NCBI RefSeq assembly: GCF_020510665.1 | Contig: NZ_CP075187.1 | Coordinates: 2,270,001-2,334,000, forward strand | Source: Dechloromonas denitrificans | Lineage (GTDB): Bacteria > Pseudomonadota > Gammaproteobacteria > Burkholderiales > Rhodocyclaceae | DNA length: 64,000 bases | Direction: 5' to 3' | Shown: piece by piece, positions 36,226 to 43,342 of the stretch | How the letters are laid out: each line of letters begins with the position of its first letter | Numbering within the stretch: position 1 is the stretch's first letter | Notes under the pieces: generated by a model | Database searches by the model: none | Seen by the model: the letters and a program-made list of their open reading frames with translations, nothing else | What the model was told of the DNA's origin: nothing | Translations under genes and position numbers: made by a program

Positions 36226-38358
36226 ATGTCAAAAATTCAGATCAAGCCGTTCACTGCGGCCTTGCTACTCGCATTTTCCGGCCACGCCCTGGCCGACAAG
36301 ACTCTCGGCGAAATCACCGTTTCCGGTGGCAAATCATTCGGTTCCAAACCCGTCCTGCGCGACGAAATCATCGCGACCGAATCCATTGGTGCACGCGAAT
36401 TGGAAAAGACCGGTGCAACGACGTTGACCGAAGCACTCGACAAGCGCCCGGGCATCGCGATGCAGGTTGAATGCTCGATCTGCAATGTGCGCAATGTGGT
36501 CCTCAACAACCTGCCGGGCCGCTACACCACCCTGCTGATCGACGGCATTCCGATTTTTTCGTCAGTCTCCTCAGCCTACGGACTGGATAGCGTGAGCCTT
36601 GGTGGCTTGGAGCGCATTGATATTTCGCGCGGTGCGGGCACCAGCCTGATCGCCCCCGAAGCGCTGGCCGGCTCGGTCAACATCGTCACACGCCGCCCGA
36701 TCAAGGACGAGTTTCTCGCCAATCATCAATTCGGCCAGTACGGCCAGACAAACACCGACCTCTTTGGTGCCAAGGCTTTTGAAGGCGGTGCATTGACCGC
36801 CAATTTCAGCCACAACCAGCATGACACGGTCGACGGCGACGACAACAGGATTTCGGAATACACCGGCTACAAGCGCAACCTCGGCGGCATCGGCTTCTTT
36901 GCCGACGACCTCGGCGGATTCAAGCTCCGTGGACGCTTCGACATCGTCGATGAAAAGCGCATGGGCGGCGCCATGGGTAGCAATTACAACGGCACGAAGG
37001 CAAGCACCAGTGGCAATCCGTTTGACTGGAGCAAGGGCCAAGGCGGATCGCCCGACGCTCGGGGCTGGGTCACACCGGATGGTTCCGGCGGCGACACGCT
37101 GGCCAATGGCCAGGCCGGCAAGTTCTACAACGACGGGCTGGCCGGCATGTCGGAAATCATTTACACCGACCGCAAGCAGTGGATCAGCAGCGCAACGCGC
37201 AAGCTGGGCGACGGCAGCCTTCGATTCGCCGCCGGCTATGCCAGCCACAAGCAGGATTCGTTCTACGAAAAAGCAGTCTACAAGGCCGACCAGACGCAGT
37301 ACTACCTCGAAGCAAGCACCCAGCAGCCGATCGGCTCATCGCTCGTCACGGCCGGCGTCACCTATCGCTATGAAGACCTCAACAGCCAGGGCACCGACGC
37401 CAGCGGACGCAGCAACAACGGTATCGACAATTACAAATACCGTACCCCGGGCGGCTTCCTGCAAGCTTATCAAGCCTTCTTCGACGGCCTGTTCGAAGTC
37501 AATGGCTCGTGGCGCTACGACCAGCACAATGTCTTCGGCGGCATCAACACGCCGCGCCTCAACGTGCTCTGGAATCACAGCCATGAGCTGAGCAGCCGCT
37601 TCGCGGTCGGTCGCGGTTTCCGTGCGCCGACTTCGTTCTTCGAGCAAGACCACGGCATCCTCGATACAACCCGGATCGTTCGCCGGATCGACAAGGCGGA
37701 AATTTCCGACAATGCGTCCTACGCCCTGTCCTACGCGGGCGATCGTCTGGCCATGGTCAGCTCGCTCAACTACAACCGCATCAAGAACATGGCGCTGCTC
37801 GACTCGGGCGCCACCGATGCGGCCACCGGCGACGCGATCACCTTGTTCACCTCGGCCCAGAAACCGGTCACCGTCAAAGGCGCCGACATCACGATCACCT
37901 ACAAGCTGACGCCTCAGCTGGAAACGACGGTCGCTGCCGAACGCTTCCACTACAACTTCTCGGAAGCTGGAACGCTCGCTTTTGCCCGTCCGGAAACACG
38001 AGCCTACCTGCGCCTGGACTACGAAAGCGGCCCATGGAGCGGCATGTTGCGTGGCACCTGGACCGGCCCGATGGACCTGGCCCGCTTCTACGACTACGCC
38101 AACAACCAGCGCTACAACTTTGACGGCTCGCGCAAGATGGACAAGAGCCCGTCCTACTGGATTGCCGACATGCGCGGCGAGTATCGCGTCAACAAGCAAT
38201 GGAGCACCTTCCTCGGCGTCGACAATGTCTTTGACTTCAAGCAGTCGGACAAGGAAAGCATGCTGTGGGTCGACGCTGCCGGCTCGATCGATGTCACACA
38301 AATCTGGGGGCCGAATCGTGGCCGCTTCATTTATGGCGGCGTAAAATTCGCACTGTGA
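36226..38358 (+). CDS. TonB-dependent receptor with CxxC motif in the plug
   Basis: 710 residues. Signal peptide to about 23 (LLAFSGHALAD), TonB box LGEITVSGG, plug with TTLTEALDKRPGIAMQVECS then ICNVRNVVLNNLPGRYTTLL and DGIPIFSSVSSAYG, and a barrel ending FIYGGVKFAL. Plug cysteines form CSIC at about residues 84-87, unusual for a plug. No typical siderophore-receptor loop motif is recognised, so the substrate is open (iron chelate, heme or another metal). Its stop overlaps the GTG of a thioredoxin-like gene, and feoBA follows. Confidence 0.88.
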   Translation: MSKIQIKPFTAALLLAFSGHALADKTLGEITVSGGKSFGSKPVLRDEIIATESIGARELEKTGATTLTEALDKRPGIAMQVECSICNVRNVVLNNLPGRYTTLLIDGIPIFSSVSSAYGLDSVSLGGLERIDISRGAGTSLIAPEALAGSVNIVTRRPIKDEFLANHQFGQYGQTNTDLFGAKAFEGGALTANFSHNQHDTVDGDDNRISEYTGYKRNLGGIGFFADDLGGFKLRGRFDIVDEKRMGGAMGSNYNGTKASTSGNPFDWSKGQGGSPDARGWVTPDGSGGDTLANGQAGKFYNDGLAGMSEIIYTDRKQWISSATRKLGDGSLRFAAGYASHKQDSFYEKAVYKADQTQYYLEASTQQPIGSSLVTAGVTYRYEDLNSQGTDASGRSNNGIDNYKYRTPGGFLQAYQAFFDGLFEVNGSWRYDQHNVFGGINTPRLNVLWNHSHELSSRFAVGRGFRAPTSFFEQDHGILDTTRIVRRIDKAEISDNASYALSYAGDRLAMVSSLNYNRIKNMALLDSGATDAATGDAITLFTSAQKPVTVKGADITITYKLTPQLETTVAAERFHYNFSEAGTLAFARPETRAYLRLDYESGPWSGMLRGTWTGPMDLARFYDYANNQRYNFDGSRKMDKSPSYWIADMRGEYRVNKQWSTFLGVDNVFDFKQSDKESMLWVDAAGSIDVTQIWGPNRGRFIYGGVKFAL

Positions 38359-38867
38359 CATCCCGTCTCCGCAACTCACTGGCGCTAGGCATTGCCCTGA
38401 TAACAGGGCCGCTGGCCATGGCTGCGGTCGACCACCAGGAAAGCACGAAAACCGCACTCGACTTCGAGCTTGCGGATAATCGGCAATTCATTCAGCTCTC
38501 GACCCTGACAGCCCAAACCACTGTCATCAATTTCTGGCGAGCCGACTGCCCACCCTGCCTGCGTGAAATGCCGCTGCTCGCTCAGCTTGCGCGTAGCGGC
38601 AAAGCCCGGGTCATTACCATCGCATTGCAGCGTCCAGCAGAAACAGCTGCCGCCCCCGCGACCATCCTTGATGCACTGACCCCCCCCGTTCTTGCGCTAC
38701 ACGGCCCTCAAAACCCGCGCGGCCTGCTTGCCCGCTTCGGCAACCCGCGCGGTGCAATACCGCATACCGTCGTACTCAATGCTGAACGTCGCACCTGCGG
38801 CCAGTTCACTGGCGAGATAACGCCCTACTGGCTGAACACGATGCTTGCTCGTTGCTCATCCTCATAA
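38355..38867 (+). CDS. TlpA-like periplasmic thiol-disulfide protein
   Basis: 170 residues from GTG 38355, overlapping the receptor stop by 4 bp. Signal peptide about 1-22. Thioredoxin fold with active site FWRADCPPCLREMPLLAQLA (CPPC) and the cis-Pro region AIPHTVVLNAERR. Extra cysteines lie near the C-terminus (RRTCGQF, ARCSS). It should act in the periplasm as a reductant or oxidant. The tight coupling to the CxxC-plug receptor suggests that receptor as its client, an inference. Confidence 0.85.
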   Translation: MTSRLRNSLALGIALITGPLAMAAVDHQESTKTALDFELADNRQFIQLSTLTAQTTVINFWRADCPPCLREMPLLAQLARSGKARVITIALQRPAETAAAPATILDALTPPVLALHGPQNPRGLLARFGNPRGAIPHTVVLNAERRTCGQFTGEITPYWLNTMLARCSSS

Positions 38868-38882
38868 AATCTTCAAAATCAC

Positions 38883-40832
38883 GTGCCTTCAATCAAAAAC
38901 GCAAATACTGCCATCCTCCTCGTCGGTCATCCCAATGTCGGCAAATCAGTTCTTTTTCACCGCTTGACCGGTGCCTACGTCAATGTATCCAACTATCCCG
39001 GTACGACTGTTGAAGTCACCCGGGCCAGTGCCCGCTTCAATACAGAAATCAGCTTGCTCGATACGCCGGGTGTATTGGCACTGCCATCACGCAGTGACGA
39101 TGAGCGAGCAACCATGCGCGCCCTGCTCAATGAAGATGCACGCAGTCTGGTCCAGGTCGGCGATGCCAAGAACCTGCGCCGGACACTGACCCTGACCGCC
39201 CTGCTCGCCGAACTCGGCGTGCCGATGGTGCTCGCCCTGAACATGCACGACGAGGCGGCGGCGCGCGGCGTCACCGTCGACATCCCCGCCCTCGCCGAGG
39301 AACTCGGCACGCCGGTCCTGGCCACCGTCGCCACCGGCGGCGAAGGCATCGGCGAACTGACGGCCAGCCTGGGCCAAGCCCGGGTGCCGCAAGCCCTGCT
39401 CCGCTACGACGCGGCAATCGAGGACGACATCGGCCGGGTCAGCGCCTGGATCAGCCGCCATGCCGCCCACCCGCACCTGGCAGCGCGCGGCCTGGCCATC
39501 CTTTATCTCGGCGGCGATTCGGAAGTCGCCGACTGGTTGCGCGAAACGGCCGGCGACCAATTCGCCGAACTGGCAGCACTCCGTCAGGCGGCGACCAGCC
39601 GGGCGGAAGGCGACCTGCCGACCCTGCTCGCCCGCGAACGCACCGAGGCGGCCGATGCGCTGGCCGCCAGCGTCATCCAGCGCGCCGTCAAGAGCAGCCC
39701 GCTGCTCTCGCAACGCATCGGTCAGTATGTCGTGCATCCGCTGTGGGGCATTCCCATCCTGCTCGGCGTCCTGTTCGCCGTTTACGAATTCGTCGGCGTC
39801 TTCGGCGCGACGACGCTAGTCGGCCTGATGGAAGAGGATCTCTTCGAAGGCATCCTGAACCCGGCCTTCACGCATTTCGTCACCGCTGCGGTCGACCTCC
39901 CCTGGTTGCAGGAATTGCTGGTCGGCCAGTACGGCCTGTGGACGATGGGCATGACCTACGCGCTGGCGCTGATCCTGCCCATCGTCACCACCTTCTTCTT
40001 CGCCTTCGGCGTACTCGAAGACTCCGGCTACCTGCCACGCCTGACGGTGATCGCCAACCGCCTGTTCGCGCTGATCGGCCTCAACGGCCGCGCCGTGCTG
40101 CCGATGGTGCTCGGCCTCGGCTGCGTAACGATGGCGACACTGACGACACGCATCCTGCATTCGCCGCGCGAACGGCTGATCACCATCTTCCTGCTCGCCC
40201 TCGCCATCCCGTGCTCGGCCCAGTTGGGCGTCGTCCTCGGCATGTTGGGCGGCGTCTCCTTCACGGCCGTGCTGATCTGGGCCCTGGCCATGGTCGGCGT
40301 CCTGCTGCTGGCCGGCTTCCTCGCCGCCCGGCTGATCCCCGGCCGGCGCATTCCGCTGGTCACCGAATTGCCGCCAATGCGCCTGCCGATCCTTGGCAAT
40401 GTGCTGAAAAAAACCGGCGGCCGGCTCAAGTGGTACCTGATCGAAGTCATCCCGCTCTTCCTGCTCGGCACCTTCATCATGTACGGGCTCGACAAGACCG
40501 GCGCCCTGCCCGCCATCATCGAAGCCGGCGAACCGCTCGTCACCGGCTGGCTCGGCTTGCCCAAGGAAGCCTCGGCCGCCTTCGTCATGGGTTTCCTGCG
40601 CCGCGACTTCGGCGCTACCGGCCTGTTCGCGATGGCCCACAGCCTGTCGCCGATCCAGGCCGTGGTCGGCATGATCACCATCACGCTGTTCATCCCATGC
40701 TTTGCCAGCCTGATGATGATGGTCAAGGAGCAAGGTACCAAGACGGCGCTGCTCATGGTCGGCCTGATCGTGCCCTTCGCCTTCTTCATCGGCGGCCTGT
40801 TCAACATCGCGCTGCGCGCCCTCTGGAGCTGA
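38883..40832 (+). CDS. feoB: Ferrous iron transporter FeoB
   Basis: 649 residues from GTG 38883. N-terminal G domain: G1 GHPNVGKS, G2 region NYPGTTVEV, G3 DTPG, G4 NMHD. Helical spacer, then about eight to ten membrane helices with the two gate repeats (LPRLTVIANRLFALIGLNGR and the FeoB C-terminal GFLRRDFGATGLFAM). It imports Fe2+ through the inner membrane. Length is shorter than E. coli FeoB (773). feoA follows rather than precedes, an inverted order. Confidence 0.93.
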   Translation: MPSIKNANTAILLVGHPNVGKSVLFHRLTGAYVNVSNYPGTTVEVTRASARFNTEISLLDTPGVLALPSRSDDERATMRALLNEDARSLVQVGDAKNLRRTLTLTALLAELGVPMVLALNMHDEAAARGVTVDIPALAEELGTPVLATVATGGEGIGELTASLGQARVPQALLRYDAAIEDDIGRVSAWISRHAAHPHLAARGLAILYLGGDSEVADWLRETAGDQFAELAALRQAATSRAEGDLPTLLARERTEAADALAASVIQRAVKSSPLLSQRIGQYVVHPLWGIPILLGVLFAVYEFVGVFGATTLVGLMEEDLFEGILNPAFTHFVTAAVDLPWLQELLVGQYGLWTMGMTYALALILPIVTTFFFAFGVLEDSGYLPRLTVIANRLFALIGLNGRAVLPMVLGLGCVTMATLTTRILHSPRERLITIFLLALAIPCSAQLGVVLGMLGGVSFTAVLIWALAMVGVLLLAGFLAARLIPGRRIPLVTELPPMRLPILGNVLKKTGGRLKWYLIEVIPLFLLGTFIMYGLDKTGALPAIIEAGEPLVTGWLGLPKEASAAFVMGFLRRDFGATGLFAMAHSLSPIQAVVGMITITLFIPCFASLMMMVKEQGTKTALLMVGLIVPFAFFIGGLFNIALRALWS

Positions 40833-40834
40833 GC

Positions 40835-41092
40835 ATGTCACCCAAACACGAAGCCCGCCTGCCGCTCGCTTTCATTCCCGCCGGCAGCGAAGTCCGCCTG
40901 GCCGCGCTCGGCGACGAAATCGACCCGCTCCAGCGCGAACAACTGACCGCCTACGGCCTGGCCGAAAACCGCCCGCTGCGGGTTTTGCAACAGCGGCCGA
41001 TGACGGTTATTTTGGCGGATGAAGTGGAACTAGCACTGGAACACGCTGTCGCAAGACACATCTGGGTGGAAAAGGTTCTCCCCACCACCTAG
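40835..41092 (+). CDS. feoA: FeoA-domain protein
   Basis: 85 residues, SH3-like FeoA fold: AFIPAGSEVRLAAL, QREQLTAYGLAENRPLRVLQ, MTVILADEVELALEHAVARH. FeoA binds FeoB and supports Fe2+ uptake. It begins two bases after the feoB stop. The first ten residues are extra compared with typical FeoA. Confidence 0.88.
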   Translation: MSPKHEARLPLAFIPAGSEVRLAALGDEIDPLQREQLTAYGLAENRPLRVLQQRPMTVILADEVELALEHAVARHIWVEKVLPTT

Positions 41093-41162
41093 AATAGCCC
41101 TCCGGGCAAGCCAGTTGAATTTACCAGCCAGCCATAAGTTCCACCCATTTACGGAGAATGCC

Positions 41163-41648
41163 ATGAAGGGCGACAAAAAAATCATCGACATCCTGAACAA
41201 CCTGCTGGCCGGAGAGCTGACCGCAGTTGATCAATATTTGATTCACGGCGAAATGTATGCCGACTTCGGTCTGGCCCACCTGGCCGAAAAATCACTCCAT
41301 GAGTCGGACCATGAACGCCAGCACGCCCGGGCGCTGATCCAGCGCATCCTGTTCCTCGAAGGCACGCCCAACCTGGCCAAGCGCGACGCGCTGAAGGTCG
41401 GCAAGACGGTGCCGGACATGCTGAAGTCCGACCTTGCCGTCGAATACAAGGTGGTTGGCGAACTGAAAAAAGCCATGGCGGCCTGTGAAAAGGCCCAGGA
41501 TTACGTGACCCGCGACATGCTTGCCATCCAGCTCGAAGATACCGAGATGGATCACGCCTATTACCTTGAAAAACAGATTCGACTGATCGAACTGGTGGGT
41601 CTGCAGAATTACCAGCAGAGCCAGATGAATTCCGGCACCCCGGCTTAA
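41163..41648 (+). CDS. bfr: Bacterioferritin subunit with ferroxidase centre, lacking heme Met
   Basis: 161 residues. Four-helix ferritin. The di-iron ligands are kept: E18 ([10 protein letters not shown]), E and H in SDHERQHA (E51/H54 equivalents), E94 (LAVEYK) and ExxH in [11 protein letters not shown]. The heme-ligand Met52 equivalent is Arg (HERQH). It should oxidise Fe2+ but not bind heme by itself, like the alpha-type subunit of heteromeric bacterioferritins. GGAGAATGCC contains the ribosome site. The partner subunit follows 11 bp later. Confidence 0.93.
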   Translation: MKGDKKIIDILNNLLAGELTAVDQYLIHGEMYADFGLAHLAEKSLHESDHERQHARALIQRILFLEGTPNLAKRDALKVGKTVPDMLKSDLAVEYKVVGELKKAMAACEKAQDYVTRDMLAIQLEDTEMDHAYYLEKQIRLIELVGLQNYQQSQMNSGTPA

Positions 41649-41659
41649 GGAGCAACACG

Positions 41660-42142
41660 ATGAAAGGCGACAAGAAAGTCATCGAGATCCTGAATAAGGT
41701 GCTGAAAAACGAGTTGACCGCGATCAACCAATATTTTCTGCACGCTCGCATGTTCCGCAACTGGGGGCTGGAAAAGCTCAATGATTACCAGTACAAACAG
41801 TCGATTCGCGTCATGAAGGAAGCCGACGAAGTCATCGAACGCATTCTTTTCCTCGAAGGCCTGCCCAATCTGCAAAACCTCGGCAAGCTGATGATTGGAG
41901 AACATGTCGTCGAATGCTTGCAAGGCGATCTGAATTACGAACGCGATATCCAGCGTCCGCTGCTGATCGATGCCATTGCTCTCTGCGAAAGCCTGCAGGA
42001 CTATGTCAGCCGGGACTTGCTGGAAGAATTGCTTGAGCACAGCGAAGAAGCAATCGACTGGCTGGAAACGCAACACAGCCTGATCGCCAACGTGACGCTG
42101 CCCAATTATCTTCAAGCCCACATGGAAGCCGGCGGCGACTGA
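41660..42142 (+). CDS. bfr: Bacterioferritin subunit with heme Met, degenerate ferroxidase site
   Basis: 160 residues, very close to E. coli Bfr in the N-terminus ([20 protein letters not shown]). Met52 is present (IRVMKEAD), so heme can be bound between two subunits. The ferroxidase residues are broken: E51 is Val, H54 is Glu and H130 is Ala (SEEAIDWLE). It therefore complements the preceding gene, and the two should co-assemble into a 24-mer. Confidence 0.93.
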   Translation: MKGDKKVIEILNKVLKNELTAINQYFLHARMFRNWGLEKLNDYQYKQSIRVMKEADEVIERILFLEGLPNLQNLGKLMIGEHVVECLQGDLNYERDIQRPLLIDAIALCESLQDYVSRDLLEELLEHSEEAIDWLETQHSLIANVTLPNYLQAHMEAGGD

Positions 42143-42166
42143 TTCGCCGTCTGCAGTGAAACAAGC

Positions 42167-42185
42167 TGTGGTCTCCACATTTTTC
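42167..42185 (+). terminator. Short hairpin after the bacterioferritin pair
   Basis: TGTGG TCT CCACA followed by TTTTT, 25 bp after the second bfr stop; a short but plausible terminator. Part of it, GGTCTCCACATT (42170-42181), is also inversely repeated at 42230-42241, over the next gene's ribosome site. Confidence 0.55.
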
Positions 42186-42199
42186 GACTAACATGACAT

Positions 42200-42241
42200 A
42201 ACGATTATTCAAATCGTTACGCAATCGATAATGTGGAGACC
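42200..42241 (+). promoter_or_regulatory. Dyad and SD-masking repeat before the solute-binding protein
   Basis: AACGAT-N7-ATCGTT (42200-42218) is a perfect 6-bp dyad, a possible operator. AATGTGGAGACC (42230-42241) holds the ribosome site and pairs perfectly with GGTCTCCACATT 48 nt upstream. If both are on one transcript, the SD would be hidden. Confidence 0.45.
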
Positions 42242-42246
42242 GCTTG

Positions 42247-43338
42247 ATGAAGGCTGATTTTCGCTGGCGATTTTTCAGTACAGGTGCGCTGTTGACCGCA
42301 GCACTGCTCCTGCCGGCCGGACAAGTGCTGGCCGAAGCCTATTTCGATCGCTACGGGCTAAGCCCCACTTCGCCCCCTCTGGATCTGGGAATTCAGCCGC
42401 TCGGCTACCCTTCCGGCCTGATCAGTGCCGTCATGAGCCGAGACCGGCTGATGACCGAGCAACTCGCCAAACTGGGGCACCCGCTCAAGGCTCACCCCTT
42501 TCAACGCGGCGCGGACATGCTTTCACTGCTCGCCGACCAACGCCTTGAAGCCGGCTTGCTCGGCGATGTCCCGACCATTCTGAGTGCAGCAACCGGTGAC
42601 GTGCTGATTGTCGGCCTGGTCAAGCAAACATCCACCTCGATTGTTGCCAAAGGTGAAATCCAGGTGCGCAATCTGGCCGGCAAACGCATTGGCTATGTCG
42701 AGAATTCCAGCGCCCATCACACCTTGCTGCAGGGGCTGGCGTCGACCAAATTGACGGAAAACGATGTCACGCTCGTCCCGATGCGGGTCGATGACATGCC
42801 GAATGCGCTAGCGCGCGGCGAAATCGACGCATTTGCTGCCTGGGAGCCGGCACCGTCAATTGCACTCAGCCAGAATGACAAGCACCGGATCGTGTTTCGT
42901 GGTCTGAGTTCGGACTACTTCGTGATCAGTCGCAGTTTCGAAAAACATGACCCTGAGGCCGCCCGTGTTCTGGTAGCCGGCTTTGTCCGATCCATCGAGT
43001 GGATGCGACGCAGCCAGAAAAATACCGAACTGGCCGCCCGGTGGGCCATCGCCGATGTCGAGAAATTCTCGGGCAAACCGGCCACGCTGCCGATCAGCCA
43101 GATCGTGGCCATCACCCGCCGCGAAATACTGAACGTTCCCTCGGCACCGACCATTATTTCATCGCCCGGCTCACCACCTGTCCTGCGTAGTGAATTCACT
43201 TTCCTCCAAGGCAAAAACAAGATTCCCAAACACGGAGATTGGGAAAAGGTGGTTACGGCACTGAACTACGATGGCCTTGAACGTGTCATGTCCGATCAGC
43301 GCAAGTACCAGACCAAACAATTCGACTATGCCGAGTAA
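42247..43338 (+). CDS. Periplasmic solute-binding protein, NMT1/SsuA-like
   Basis: 363 residues, signal peptide 1-29 (LLLPAGQVLAEA). Type II periplasmic-binding fold as in SsuA/TauA/ThiY: DLGIQPLGYPSGLISAVM, GLLGDVPTILSAATGDVLIV, IGYVENSSAHHTLLQGL, AFAAWEPAPSIAL. No ABC permease or ATPase is nearby; instead the next gene is a hybrid sensor kinase 4 bp on. It therefore may present a ligand to the kinase's periplasmic domain. Ligand unknown. Confidence 0.85.
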   Translation: MKADFRWRFFSTGALLTAALLLPAGQVLAEAYFDRYGLSPTSPPLDLGIQPLGYPSGLISAVMSRDRLMTEQLAKLGHPLKAHPFQRGADMLSLLADQRLEAGLLGDVPTILSAATGDVLIVGLVKQTSTSIVAKGEIQVRNLAGKRIGYVENSSAHHTLLQGLASTKLTENDVTLVPMRVDDMPNALARGEIDAFAAWEPAPSIALSQNDKHRIVFRGLSSDYFVISRSFEKHDPEAARVLVAGFVRSIEWMRRSQKNTELAARWAIADVEKFSGKPATLPISQIVAITRREILNVPSAPTIISSPGSPPVLRSEFTFLQGKNKIPKHGDWEKVVTALNYDGLERVMSDQRKYQTKQFDYAE

Positions 43339-43342
43339 GCCC

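Noticed and set aside
39743..41092. 449-codon plus-strand frame overlapping feoB and feoA
   Set aside because: Only its last 85 codons, from ATG 40835, are the true FeoA gene; the rest is the +2 shadow of feoB, rich in R/P/H.
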